Shown here: positions 30,024 to 38,053 of the stretch, one piece after another | Numbering within the stretch: the first letter of the stretch is position 1 | Layout: the number at the start of each line of letters is the position of its first letter | DNA from: an uncultured Kordia sp. | GTDB taxonomy: Bacteria > Bacteroidota > Bacteroidia > Flavobacteriales > Flavobacteriaceae | DNA: 64,000 nucleotides | NCBI RefSeq assembly: GCF_947496985.1 | Contig: NZ_CANMEZ010000001.1 | Span: forward strand, 62,001 to 126,000 | Reading direction: 5' to 3' | The notes under the pieces: model-generated | Database searches by the model: none | The model's input: the letters and a program-made list of their open reading frames with translations, nothing else | Told to the model about the DNA's origin: nothing | Translations under genes and position numbers: made by a program

Positions 30024-30767
30024 ATGAATACACAAAAAATTATCGTTATATCTCCAAATTTCTCTGAAGATTCTATGATTATCAGCCAAGCAACGATTAA
30101 TAGTGAATTCACAGCTATGCGATTTGGAAGTTGGAATGTTCCTTTGGAATATCAAAATGATGTTGTAGCAGTTTATGGAGAAGATTTGTTCACGACAATT
30201 GTGGCTGAGCAATGCAACTTAAAACTCCTAAAACCTGCAGACGATTGGCTTGCAAGTATTCCTCTAAAATATACGCTGCGAAACATAATCTATGATCGAT
30301 TTGGGAACATATACGATGTGAAAAATAAATTTATCAAACCTGTTGATTTCAAGTTTTTCCCTGCTGGTGTATACACTTCCGTAGATAAAATTCAGGGATT
30401 TGAAACGATAGATAATAACATTGAAGTCTTCGTTTCCGATGTCGTGAATTGGTCGATTGAAGTTCGTTGTTTTGTTATTGATAGAAACATACAAACATGG
30501 TCAACATATATCTACAATAAAGAAATTCAGCTGAAAGATTCCATGTTACAAAATGAAGAAACTCAAATGCTAATCTTTCTCAATGAGTTTCTAACCGACA
30601 AAACTATCGATTTACCAAAAGCTGTCGTCATTGATGTCGGTTATATTCCAGATAAAGGTTGGGCATTGATTGAAGCAAATCCTGTTTGGAGTTCAGGTGT
30701 GTATGCTTGTAATCCCAAAAAAGTAATCGATACAATTGTGAAAAGTTGTGAAAAAATGACGTCATAA
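30024..30767 (+). CDS. ATP-grasp domain protein (R2K-like)
   Basis: A 247-aa ATP-grasp-fold protein resembling the R2K/DUF4343 clade. Residues ~99-115 carry NKFIKPVDFKFFPAGVY with the ATP-binding Lys-Pro, VNWSIEVRCFVID holds the conserved Arg, and ALIEANPVWSSGVYA (~215-229) is the metal-binding E-x-N end. Such enzymes form amide or peptide-like bonds and are known from phage and RNA-repair gene neighbourhoods. The gene follows the membrane protein by 10 nt. It may modify a peptide or protein of the system, possibly RNA-linked. Confidence 0.75.
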   Translation: MNTQKIIVISPNFSEDSMIISQATINSEFTAMRFGSWNVPLEYQNDVVAVYGEDLFTTIVAEQCNLKLLKPADDWLASIPLKYTLRNIIYDRFGNIYDVKNKFIKPVDFKFFPAGVYTSVDKIQGFETIDNNIEVFVSDVVNWSIEVRCFVIDRNIQTWSTYIYNKEIQLKDSMLQNEETQMLIFLNEFLTDKTIDLPKAVVIDVGYIPDKGWALIEANPVWSSGVYACNPKKVIDTIVKSCEKMTS

Positions 30768-30778
30768 AATACAAAATT

Positions 30779-31513
30779 ATGAATTCTATTTTTCAAGATT
30801 TAATAAACGAAGCATATTCTATTTTCCCTGCTCAAAATCCTTTATCAACTCTTGATGCTTGTCTAGCATGTTGCATGACTGAGATACAAAGCATTCGATT
30901 AATGACAGAAACAAGAGAAAACTTAACCTTTAAAGATATTTATGAATATAACAGTACAGCCAAAAGTGGATACACTATAGAAACACTTCATGAGTTAAAA
31001 CATTTTTTACCTGTAATGATTTCATTATTTCTACACGAAGAAGAAATTCATCATTCAACTGAACTATTTTTTCAACGTGTAAAAATGGTTCCAGAAGGAA
31101 GTTGGAATGAAGTAGAAATTGATTTCTTTGAAAGATTTGCAACTAACTATTGGATGTATTGTCTAACAAATAAAGAGCTACCTTTTAATGAAGATATTGG
31201 AGGAATATATTTATGTCTGTATAATTTCCCAATAGATAAAAATAGCTTACTACAAAAATGGGAAGATAATTTTTCTCCTAAAAACTTATCTCATTTAATA
31301 TACATATTAAACAATGGCGGTTATAAATTTAAAATGAATGCCTTCTTTAATGATGATAACAGCACTGAATTAATATCTTGGTTAAAAAATGACACCTTAA
31401 AAGACAATGTGAAACGAAGTTTAGAGCGTATTTTTTGGGAAGAAAATCATGAGTTTACTGATAAAGAGGTTTTACATTTAGAAAGCTTATATATTTTAAT
31501 TGATACTGTTTAA
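30779..31513 (+). CDS. Uncharacterised helical protein of the rtcB operon
   Basis: A 244-aa soluble, helical protein. Notable features are a Cys cluster CLACCM near residue 28, and a helix with HELKHFLPV and HEEEIHHSTELFFQRV (~80-105) whose spaced His/Glu could bind metal, as in zinc-dependent or diiron folds. No exact family recognised. It is 11 nt after the ATP-grasp gene and 18 nt before the next frame, firmly inside the operon. Confidence 0.6.
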   Translation: MNSIFQDLINEAYSIFPAQNPLSTLDACLACCMTEIQSIRLMTETRENLTFKDIYEYNSTAKSGYTIETLHELKHFLPVMISLFLHEEEIHHSTELFFQRVKMVPEGSWNEVEIDFFERFATNYWMYCLTNKELPFNEDIGGIYLCLYNFPIDKNSLLQKWEDNFSPKNLSHLIYILNNGGYKFKMNAFFNDDNSTELISWLKNDTLKDNVKRSLERIFWEENHEFTDKEVLHLESLYILIDTV

Positions 31514-31531
31514 AAACAAAATCATACAACA

Positions 31532-32412
31532 ATGAATCAAAAAGATCTAAAGAATAAAGTATATCAATTATTATTTGATAAAGTTTCTAAAGTAAATTTT
31601 AAAAAAGATATTCAGGTACTAAACGATGTATACAAACCTGATTCAGATTCATTGTTGCATGACTTAATACATGTAAACTATAATACGCAAGATTATAAAC
31701 AACGATTAATTAAAGTTATATCAAAATATACAGCTGAAGAAGAATTAATCAGTCTTACAATTTATCAAAACTGTATGAATATTATTGAAACAACTGATCA
31801 AAAAGTTGCCTTCAATCATATGGATAATTTAGGAAAACATATATTGATAGTGAATCAAAATATCATATTATATATGATTTTTATCGACTAAATGAAGAGT
31901 TAGCTGACATAAAAAAGAATTTAGTTAATACGAAAAAAGAAGAAGTCTATTTTAATAGTAAAAAATGTGCAAGAGCTGTTGTTGAAAAATATGATTTTTA
32001 TAAAAAAAATCAAAAATGGAGTACGTTTTTACAAATCTCCTTAACCATTATCAAACACAAAGAATCAATCAAAGACATACAGAAACAACAAGTTATTTCA
32101 CATGTAATTAAAGAGCTTTCAAATTTTGAGTCAAAACCAAAATTAAGGCGATTATTAGCAAAAAAAGGATTTAGTAAAGCTGAAATTAAAGAAGTGATGA
32201 AAACTTCTGAATACGCCTCAAAAAAAGTTATGAAAGAAAGACTCTTTCCTATGCTAGCACTAGGCACAATATTTACAGTAACGAGCATTATATTACTCAC
32301 AAATAAAAATAACACAGGCAACTACGGATTGTATACGTTTTTTGTAGGAGTTGGACTTTTAGTTTCAACTGGTATGGCGTATTGGAAGATCAAAAAGAAA
32401 ACTAAATTATAA
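31532..32412 (+). pseudogene. Membrane protein gene interrupted by a frameshift
   Basis: The first frame (from 31532) is coherent and helical to about residue 102, then gives a short hydrophobic tail and stops at 31891. From ~31828 the -1 frame becomes coherent (RKTYIDSESKYHIIYDFYRLNEE, abbreviated) and runs to 32412, where the stop overlaps the next start. This C-terminal part has two transmembrane helices. The break maps to AGGAAAACAT at ~31838. A single lost base, a sequencing error, or a -1 ribosomal shift all fit; there is no canonical slippery heptamer. Joined, the product would be ~292 aa: a helical cytoplasmic domain with two membrane helices. Confidence 0.65.
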
Positions 32413-33125
32413 TGACGACAAGAAGCAGAGGAAAAGAAGGAAGTGATGATCGACTGTTTGGCGATGAAAAAATGCAATCAAAAATGCAAGAAGCTATCAA
32501 AGATCAATCGTATTTATTAAGTAGAGGATTCTCTGAAAAATCATCATTGCAATTAGTTGGAAATCGTTACAAACTCAACAATCGTCAACAACGTGCTATA
32601 CAAGGGATGAGTGAAGCTTCTGATAAACTGATTAAACGTGAATTGAAGTGTTTACAACCAAATCAACTAACAGATCAGGAAGTAATGCTAGATGGTTTTA
32701 ATGTATTGATCATGTTAGAAAGTGCTCTATCAGGAGCTTTTCTATTCAAAGGGTTAGATGGTTGTTATCGCGATTTATCAAGCGTACACGGAACGTATAA
32801 AAAAGTAAAGCAAACAGAAAAAGCGATTCAGCTCATTGCTGATTTTTTACAAGAAAACAAGGTTAAAAAAGCAACGTGGATCTTTGACAAACCAGTTTCC
32901 AATAGTGGCCGTTTAAAAACAATTTTACGAGAGTTTGCAGATGAAAACCAACTCAATTGGGAAATCATTTTAGATAACAATCCTGATAAGTTAATTGCTG
33001 AAAGTGGAAACATTGCTATCAGTTCTGATGCATGGATTTTAGACAATGCAACATCTTGGTGCAATATGGTACGACATATTGTAGATAAATATATTCCACA
33101 AAAAAATGTGGTAGAATCTGAATAA
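32412..33125 (+). CDS. DUF434/DUF5616 protein, PIN-like
   Basis: A 237-aa soluble protein in two parts: an N-terminal DUF434 region (residues ~25-85, YLLSRGFSEKSSLQLVGNRY, abbreviated, and LNNRQQRAI) and a DUF5616 region (~90-225) starting VMLDGFNVLIMLES, with the acidic DGFN and later DNATSW. DUF5616 has a PIN-nuclease look with RNA as the likely substrate. The start overlaps the previous stop (TAATG). It fits a role in processing damaged RNA in the rtcB operon. Confidence 0.75.
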   Translation: MTTRSRGKEGSDDRLFGDEKMQSKMQEAIKDQSYLLSRGFSEKSSLQLVGNRYKLNNRQQRAIQGMSEASDKLIKRELKCLQPNQLTDQEVMLDGFNVLIMLESALSGAFLFKGLDGCYRDLSSVHGTYKKVKQTEKAIQLIADFLQENKVKKATWIFDKPVSNSGRLKTILREFADENQLNWEIILDNNPDKLIAESGNIAISSDAWILDNATSWCNMVRHIVDKYIPQKNVVESE

Positions 33126-33134
33126 AAAAATGAG

Positions 33135-33155
33135 ATCCTGAATCAAGTTCAGGAT
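33135..33155. repeat. Short intergenic palindrome (REP-like)
   Basis: ATCCTGAA-TCAAG-TTCAGGAT lies in the 44-nt gap before the second exonuclease. The same palindrome is widespread between genes in many genomes of this group. It lacks a T-run and so is not a strong terminator; the operon may read through. Confidence 0.6.
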
Positions 33156-33169
33156 GACGAAAAAATAAA

Positions 33170-33724
33170 ATGAATCATACAAAAAATATAATCATCGTTG
33201 ACTTAGAAGCAACTTGCTGGAATGGTAAAATTCCTGATGGACAAGTCAATGAAATCATAGAAATAGGAATCTGTGTTTTAAATACAGAAACTGGTAACAT
33301 TACACAAAATGAAGGAATTCTTATCAAACCTGAACGTTCGGAAGTCAGTGAGTTTTGCACAGAACTGACGACAATTACCCAAGAACTATTAGATACGGAA
33401 GGAATTTCATTTGCAGAAGCGCTCACCAAGCTTCGAGTAGAATACGATCCAAAACAATATACATGGGCTAGTTACGGTCAATACGATCTCAACATGTTAA
33501 AGCGTCAATGTAAATTAAGAAATATGGAATATCCTATGGGCGCAAATCATATCAATGTAAAAACAACTTTTACAGAAGTAAAAGGACTGCGTAAAAAAGT
33601 AGGCATGAATGGAGCGCTACAAATATTGAATATTCCATTAGAAGGAACACATCACAGAGGAATTGATGATGCAAAAAACATTGGCAAAATTTTAGATTGG
33701 TGTTTAAAAAATCAACAAGAGTAA
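33170..33724 (+). CDS. ERI1/3'hExo-like DEDDh exonuclease (copy 2)
   Basis: A 184-aa paralogue of the exonuclease at 23748. It has VDLEATCWNG (Exo I), YTWASYGQYDLNMLKRQC (Exo II) and THHRGIDDAKNIGKILDWCL (Exo III, with the catalytic His). All acidic residues are intact. It lies at the end of the rtcB run. Two diverged copies under the same operator suggest different RNA substrates or partners. Confidence 0.88.
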   Translation: MNHTKNIIIVDLEATCWNGKIPDGQVNEIIEIGICVLNTETGNITQNEGILIKPERSEVSEFCTELTTITQELLDTEGISFAEALTKLRVEYDPKQYTWASYGQYDLNMLKRQCKLRNMEYPMGANHINVKTTFTEVKGLRKKVGMNGALQILNIPLEGTHHRGIDDAKNIGKILDWCLKNQQE

Positions 33725-33739
33725 AACCTTAAAACTAAC

Positions 33740-33775
33740 TACGCAAAAATATTGCGCAATCATGATTCATCTTTG
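33740..33775 (+). promoter_or_regulatory. WYL-type operator/promoter, site 6
   Basis: TACGCAA-AAATA-TTGCGCA (33740-33758). TTGC is followed after exactly 16 nt by TTTG (33772-33775). It excludes the upstream TTG start of the next frame, since the operator covers it, and fixes the ATG at 33794 as the start. The downstream run reaches the first tRNA-like genes. Confidence 0.82.
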
Positions 33776-33793
33776 AACTCAGAAATAGAAATT

Positions 33794-34441
33794 ATGGAAT
33801 TTGCAGAAAATCAACTAGAATTACATTTGAAAAGTATAAATGAGAGACAAGAAAGGTTTTTACAAATCTCTGAGGTTGTCCTCAATTTATTAAAAACTAA
33901 GGAGAATCAAGATTTAAAATTGTGTGTTATGACAGTTTTGAAAAGAACAATTTCCACAATAGAAGGAATTAAAGCACTGATTAAAATAAAGAATTTCACA
34001 AGTGCAGCCCCATTAGCCAGAATATATCTTGATAGTTTAATAAGACTTCACGCTTTTAAACTTTATGATAACCCAAATGAAATCGCTCTTGAGGTTCTTT
34101 CTGGAAAAAAAATACGAAACTTAAAAGGTCGAAATAATAAAAAGATGACAGATCATTATCTAGTTAATTCATTATCTAAAGATTATTCATGGATAACAAA
34201 CGTTTATGATAAAACTTCTGGATATGTGCACTTCAGTTTTCAACATCATAATAATATGATAGTCAAACAAGAAGAAACAGGAAATGAAATAAGAACATTC
34301 TACTACATGTCTAAAAATGATCCTCATGTAAAAACAGGAAGCTGGTTAGAATTAACTACTCTAATTTTGGAAATTTCTAAAGCTCTATCAAAACTTATAT
34401 ATTCTTTACTAGAAAAAGACCTAAAAAGTCTTGAAGAATGA
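33794..34441 (+). CDS. Helical protein, DUF5677-like
   Basis: A 215-aa helical protein. The middle (SAAPLARIYLDSLIRLHAF, ~75-95) resembles the DUF5677/AbiV-type helical fold. A conserved-looking pair TSGYVHFSFQHH is at ~155. The ATG at 33794 is used because the longer frame would begin in the operator. First gene of the site 6 unit. No activity can be assigned; HEPN-like relatives occur in abortive infection. Confidence 0.6.
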   Translation: MEFAENQLELHLKSINERQERFLQISEVVLNLLKTKENQDLKLCVMTVLKRTISTIEGIKALIKIKNFTSAAPLARIYLDSLIRLHAFKLYDNPNEIALEVLSGKKIRNLKGRNNKKMTDHYLVNSLSKDYSWITNVYDKTSGYVHFSFQHHNNMIVKQEETGNEIRTFYYMSKNDPHVKTGSWLELTTLILEISKALSKLIYSLLEKDLKSLEE

Positions 34442-34540
34442 ATGATTAACATATAAACTTCAAAACTCAAAAATACAGAGCAACGAAAAAATATAAAATC
34501 ACTACATTAACATTAGAACTGATTTTCACAAACAACAATC

Positions 34541-35251
34541 ATGAACGCTTTACTAGACATAGCATATTCCTGCAAAAGCTTTATTTCCAATGAATGGAAA
34601 GAACAATATGGTTCGTTTTTACTGAATGAACATTTATCGTTGCTTTCGCGAAATACTTATGCGTTGTATCAAAATGATTTTACCAAAATTCATGGAAAAC
34701 CTAATTTTGAAGAAGAAATCATTCCTAATATTCAAGAAGCATTTTCCACCTTTAAAACACAATTCCATACCATTAAAAAATATAATTTTGAATGGAATGT
34801 TATCACGCGAAAGGCGTTTGCTACTGCATTGGAGCAAACGCCTTTTGCACATGTACTAATTTTGTCTGGGCAACGATTAACCTCAGCAAGTGTCCAAGAT
34901 GAATCTGCAATACCTTCACTTCGTCAAGAATTGATTAAACATAGTTTTGAAGCATATAATGATCAAATTTCAAAAGCAGTTCGTGCTTGGGAAAAACATG
35001 CGCAACGTTCTTCAGACAATTTTTGGGGAACCATCAAAGGAAGCAATCAAGAAAAAGAAGAAAATGTACAAAAACTCATAAAATACATTCTAAAACATAA
35101 AAGTTGGTGGAATGTATTTACACATTACAAGCATGAATTAGTATATGAAGCCCGAATTCCAAGTGGTCATGGAATTCGTTGGAAAAAAGACACAAATGAA
35201 CTCATTGGATTTTTAGAACCTTTTGAAAATTACGATTATGACAGAAAATGA
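34541..35251 (+). CDS. Uncharacterised protein upstream of the SDR gene
   Basis: A 236-aa soluble, largely helical protein with no family that I recognise. Conserved-looking spots are the RLTSASVQDESAIPSLRQEL stretch (~112-131) and the C-terminal SGHGIRWKKDTNELIGFLEPF (~209-229, noted in part). Its end overlaps the SDR gene by 14 nt, so the two proteins are probably made together. Confidence 0.65.
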   Translation: MNALLDIAYSCKSFISNEWKEQYGSFLLNEHLSLLSRNTYALYQNDFTKIHGKPNFEEEIIPNIQEAFSTFKTQFHTIKKYNFEWNVITRKAFATALEQTPFAHVLILSGQRLTSASVQDESAIPSLRQELIKHSFEAYNDQISKAVRAWEKHAQRSSDNFWGTIKGSNQEKEENVQKLIKYILKHKSWWNVFTHYKHELVYEARIPSGHGIRWKKDTNELIGFLEPFENYDYDRK

Positions 35252-36605
35252 TCAACTATATAATTTTTCGCAACAAGAATGGGAAACTTGCCTAAAGGTT
35301 TTGCATGAGTTGAAAGAAAATCCATTAGAAAACCCTGACAATAAACAATTTGGGACACTGATTACGAAGATTTCTAAAAAAGCGAAAAAGGCAAATCGAA
35401 AAGACGCATTTTCCTCTAAAAAACAAGAAGATTTAGAAACGATTTTGAATAGTCAAATCTCTAAAAACGCTTTACAAAACAAAACAGTATATAATGATGA
35501 AAAACAAAATCCGCAATCATATACAAAACTAAATGTTCCTAAAAATTGTTATTGCTGCAATACTTCCTTTTCATTTGCACATTCATTCTACAATAGACTA
35601 TGTCCAACATGCGCTGAACTCAATTATGCAAATCGTTTCAAAAGTATCGATTTATCAGGGCGCAATATTATCTTAACTGGTGGACGCGTAAAAATTGGCT
35701 ATGCCACAGCACTTAAAATGTTACGATCTAAAGCGCATCTGACAATTACAACACGTTTTCCAGCAATTGCATTAGATCAATTTCGTCAAGAAAAAGATTA
35801 TACAACTTGGAAAGACAACTTAGTTGTGTATGGATTGGATTTACGAAATTTAAAATCGGTTGAAAACTTTATTAATTACTACAAAAATAGACATGAAACG
35901 CTTGATATTTTGATCAACAACGCAGCGCAAACCATAAAATATACCGATCAATATTACACGCCATTAATTGCAAAAGAGCAACAATTGACATTAGAATTTT
36001 CTGGTCATCAGAATTTAATTGCAAATAAAACACCTGTAGCAAATGTAAAGCTCTTAGAAAATCATGTTGAGAAAAGTTATTTAGAATTGAATCGTTTTGG
36101 ACAACCTATTGACAATCGATCAAAAAATAGCTGGAATGCAACTCTAGAAGAAATCTCTATGCAAGAATTGATCGAAGTAAACTTAATTAATCAAATTTCT
36201 CCATATTTTCTAATTAAAGAATTATTACCATTATTGAAAAACTCAACATCTGAAAGAAAACACATTATCAACGTGACTTCTTCCGAAGGACAATTTAGTT
36301 ACAACAATAAAACCATGTTCCATCCGCATACAAATATGACCAAAGCAGCATTGAATATGATGACGCGAACTTCAGCGATGACTTTTGAAAAAAATCATAT
36401 TTATATGAATGCAGTAGATGTTGGTTGGATATCTACAGGCGCACTTGAAACCTTACGCAAACAACAATTTGAGAAAGGGTACATTCCTCCACTCGATCCA
36501 GTAGATGGCGCATCGAGAATCGTTCATCCTATCTATGAAAATGAAAAAAACAATACTATCTTTACTGGTAAGTTATTAAAAAACTACGGTATTGTAGATT
36601 GGTAA
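35238..36605 (+). CDS. Zn-ribbon/short-chain dehydrogenase fusion, catalytic Tyr missing
   Basis: A 455-aa protein. The N-terminal ~95 residues are charged and helical, followed by a four-Cys zinc ribbon (NCYCCNTSF...RLCPTCAEL). An SDR Rossmann domain covers ~140-450: NIILTGGRVKIGY (TGxxxGxG site), LDILINNAAQT (NNA) and HIINVTSSEGQF. The YxxxK catalytic position reads HTNMTKAALN, with Thr where Tyr should be, so the redox chemistry may be lost or changed and the fold may bind a nucleotide or ADP-ribose derivative. The ATG at 35238 is preferred to the TTG at 35223. Overlaps the previous gene. Confidence 0.8.
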   Translation: MTENDQLYNFSQQEWETCLKVLHELKENPLENPDNKQFGTLITKISKKAKKANRKDAFSSKKQEDLETILNSQISKNALQNKTVYNDEKQNPQSYTKLNVPKNCYCCNTSFSFAHSFYNRLCPTCAELNYANRFKSIDLSGRNIILTGGRVKIGYATALKMLRSKAHLTITTRFPAIALDQFRQEKDYTTWKDNLVVYGLDLRNLKSVENFINYYKNRHETLDILINNAAQTIKYTDQYYTPLIAKEQQLTLEFSGHQNLIANKTPVANVKLLENHVEKSYLELNRFGQPIDNRSKNSWNATLEEISMQELIEVNLINQISPYFLIKELLPLLKNSTSERKHIINVTSSEGQFSYNNKTMFHPHTNMTKAALNMMTRTSAMTFEKNHIYMNAVDVGWISTGALETLRKQQFEKGYIPPLDPVDGASRIVHPIYENEKNNTIFTGKLLKNYGIVDW

Positions 36606-36636
36606 AATACCAATAATACGAAATTTTGATACGCAA

Positions 36637-36707
36637 AGATTGATAGTTTAATTGGAAGAACACTTGGCTCATATCTAGAAGTGCGAGTTCAAATCTCGCT
36701 CAGTCTT
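36637..36707 (+). tRNA. Degenerate tRNA-like gene, CAT anticodon
   Basis: Good acceptor (AGATTGA/TCAGTCT), D-arm and T-arm (GCGAG-TTCAAAT-CTCGC), but a weak anticodon stem (CTTGG/CTAGA) around CTCATAT, giving CAT. The acceptor helix extends by three pairs beyond the canonical 7 (CAA/TTG), leaving no single-stranded 3' end in the DNA-encoded form. It starts 31 nt after the SDR stop, so it may be co-transcribed from site 6. It could be a decaying tRNA-Met or a tRNA mimic. Confidence 0.55.
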
Positions 36708-36723
36708 TGTAAAAAAAACGGCA

Positions 36724-36795
36724 ACAGTAGTAGCTCAATTGGAAGAGTGCCTGCCTGTCAAGCAGGAAGTGCGGGTTCGATTCTCGCCTACTGTT
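36724..36795 (+). tRNA. tRNA-Asp (GTC), divergent
   Basis: Cloverleaf with acceptor ACAGTAG/CTACTGT, D-arm GCTC...GAGT, anticodon arm CCTGC-CTGTCAA-GCAGG and T-arm GCGGG-TTCGATT-CTCGC. The anticodon GTC is for Asp. First pair is A-T, not the usual G-C, and two further pairs (CA/TG) extend the acceptor helix. No CCA is encoded. In tandem with the previous tRNA-like gene. Confidence 0.8.
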
Positions 36796-36823
36796 GTTTA
36801 TTTTTTTAAATTAAAGAATCATT

Positions 36824-37144
36824 ATGAGCTTAGAAATTACATATTCAATAGAACGAAACACTTTTAGCGAAGACGTTTTTGATGGAAATGAAGATATTTT
36901 TGTAAATTTTACTAACGGAGATAGATATGTTGCTACTTTCTTTACTTACAAAAACATTGAATCTTTAAGACAAAAAAATCAAAAAACGGGAGAAGAATTA
37001 TCTGGTAAATATTTTTGGGCATCAGATATGATATTAATCAATGATTTACGTACAGAAACTATCAAAAATGTAATTGATGACCTTATAAAAGATTATTCAT
37101 TTAAAAGCGTTTTTTCTGAGATTAAAAAGGAAGACTTTGATTAG
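36824..37144 (+). CDS. Small hypothetical protein between tRNA genes
   Basis: A 106-aa acidic protein with an alternating beta/alpha pattern (DIFVNFTNGDRYVATFFTY, then FWASDMILINDL). No signal peptide or membrane helix. It starts 28 nt after tRNA-Asp on the same strand. No family recognised. Confidence 0.6.
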   Translation: MSLEITYSIERNTFSEDVFDGNEDIFVNFTNGDRYVATFFTYKNIESLRQKNQKTGEELSGKYFWASDMILINDLRTETIKNVIDDLIKDYSFKSVFSEIKKEDFD

Positions 37145-37187
37145 AGAGCTCAAAATCAATTAGATTCAATATAAATAAACTATAAAA

Positions 37188-37220
37188 TTTGGAAGAAACC
37201 CTATAAAAATCACATATTTG
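37188..37220 (+). promoter_or_regulatory. Predicted promoter of small RNA unit 1
   Basis: TTTG (37188-37191), 21-nt spacer and CATATTTG (37213-37220). It lacks the WYL-type palindrome. The spacing is slightly long, so confidence is moderate. Confidence 0.45.
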
Positions 37221-37225
37221 CCACA

Positions 37226-37412
37226 CTAATGACAAGATATTATTTACATATAGCCTCTATTTGCCTGAAAAGTCAGGACAGAAATCGCGGAATGGTTGAA
37301 CCATTTTTGCGAAATAAGACGCTTTATGTACATTTTTATGAGTGAAATTTAATATGAAATAACACAAAAAATTATACAAACAGTAAGCGTCTAAGAAATT
37401 AGGCGCTTTTTT
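37226..37412 (+). ncRNA. Predicted structured small RNA 1
   Basis: No credible ORF lies between the promoter and a strong terminator. The RNA can form a closing helix TACATA/TATGTA (37245-37250 with 37325-37330, plus GC/GC). This encloses two hairpins: CCTGA-AAAG-TCAGG (37264-37277) and CGC...AATGGT-TGA-ACCATT...GCG (37286-37311). This three-way form is compatible with a tRNA-like or Y-like RNA. No known family recognised. Confidence 0.5.
37385..37412 (+). terminator. Terminator of small RNA 1
   Basis: Perfect 10-bp stem AAGCGTCTAA/TTAGGCGCTT (one G-T pair) with a GAAA tetraloop, followed by T6. Confidence 0.9.
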
Positions 37413-37485
37413 TATGAAAAAAATTTAAAAAATGTTTAGAGCATAATCAAATAGAAAAATAAAAGGTTGAAACAAAAGGCAATTG

Positions 37486-37580
37486 AGGGACAGACAGTTG
37501 GTAAAAAGTTCAATATCCGTTATCATACGGACAGGAATTCCTATGTCCAAAAATAGACACAACTAACTGATTATCAGTTA
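37486..37580 (+). other. Further structured segment, possible RNA
   Basis: Contains hairpins TCCGT-TATCAT-ACGGA, GGACA...TGTCC around GGAATTCC, and a perfect TAACTGA-TTA-TCAGTTA (37564-37580) that could end a transcript. I see no clear promoter, and no ORF. Confidence 0.3.
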
Positions 37581-37597
37581 AATAATTTCAAAAAATA

Positions 37598-37629
37598 TTT
37601 GTGTAATCAAAAAAACGTTTTCATATTTG
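37598..37629 (+). promoter_or_regulatory. Predicted promoter of small unit 2
   Basis: TTTG (37598-37601), 20-nt spacer and CATATTTG (37622-37629). Transcription would start near 37636. Confidence 0.6.
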
Positions 37630-37665
37630 CAACGTCAAAAACAAAAAGACATAATAACTAACATC

Positions 37666-37806
37666 ATGAAATTTAATATACATCACATATCTGCCATAGC
37701 AAGTAATCTCCGATCGCCGGAAAGTTGCAGACTGTTTTTATCAGAACAGAAGGAAGATATTATGTATACAAAAAAACGGGAGTATTATAAAGATATGTTA
37801 CAATGA
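37666..37806 (+). CDS. Possible 46-aa small protein
   Basis: An ATG frame of 46 codons lies neatly between a good promoter (~29-nt leader) and a strong terminator. The peptide is basic and partly helical: it begins MKFNIHHISAIASNL and ends KKREYYKDMLQ. The same DNA has inverted repeats (ATACAT...ATATCT with AGATAT...ATGTAT; CTGTT...AACAG), so the transcript could instead be a structured RNA. It directly precedes the tRNA array. Confidence 0.4.
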   Translation: MKFNIHHISAIASNLRSPESCRLFLSEQKEDIMYTKKREYYKDMLQ

Positions 37807-37829
37807 CAGTAACTATATATAAACTTTAT

Positions 37830-37863
37830 AAAAGCATCTCCCAAAAAAGAGATGCTTTTTTTA
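37830..37863 (+). terminator. Terminator just before the tRNA array
   Basis: AAGCATCTC-CCAAAAAA-GAGATGCTT with T5. It ends 14 nt before tRNA-Ser(TGA), so either the array is made by read-through, or it has a promoter that overlaps this region; none is obvious. Confidence 0.85.
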
Positions 37864-37876
37864 TGGTTTATATTTT

Positions 37877-37963
37877 GGAAGAGCAAGCCAATTGGCGGTG
37901 GCCACGGTCTTGAAAACCGTTCGGAGTTAATGACTCGTGTGGGTTCGACTCCCACTTCTTCCG
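37877..37963 (+). tRNA. tRNA-Ser (TGA)
   Basis: Acceptor GGAAGAG/TTCTTCC, anticodon arm ACGGT-CTTGAAA-ACCGT (TGA), long variable arm (CGGAGTTAATGACTCG) and T-arm GTGGG-TTCGACT-CCCAC. Discriminator G. No CCA encoded. Confidence 0.92.
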
Positions 37964-37973
37964 CAGACAAAAT

Positions 37974-38046
37974 TGATGTATAGCTTAGTTGGTAGAGCAG
38001 GGCGCTTTTAACGTCAAGGTCGTGAGTTCGAATCTCACTGTGTCAA
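37974..38046 (+). tRNA. tRNA-Lys (TTT)
   Basis: Acceptor TGATGTA/TGTGTCA with three G-T pairs and a T-A first pair, D-arm GCTTAGTTGGTAGAGC, anticodon loop CTTTTAA (TTT), T-arm GTGAG-TTCGAAT-CTCAC. The acceptor and anticodon stems are weaker than usual for tRNA-Lys. No CCA. Confidence 0.88.
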
Positions 38047-38053
38047 CAAAAAT

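Noticed and set aside
33752-33793. N-terminal extension of the DUF5677-like gene from TTG 33752
   Set aside because: It lies inside the operator and upstream of the expected transcript start.
36630-36648. Seventh WYL operator (TACGCAA at 36630)
   Set aside because: Only the left half-site matches; the right half and the -7 spacing are absent, and the sequence overlaps the tRNA-like gene.
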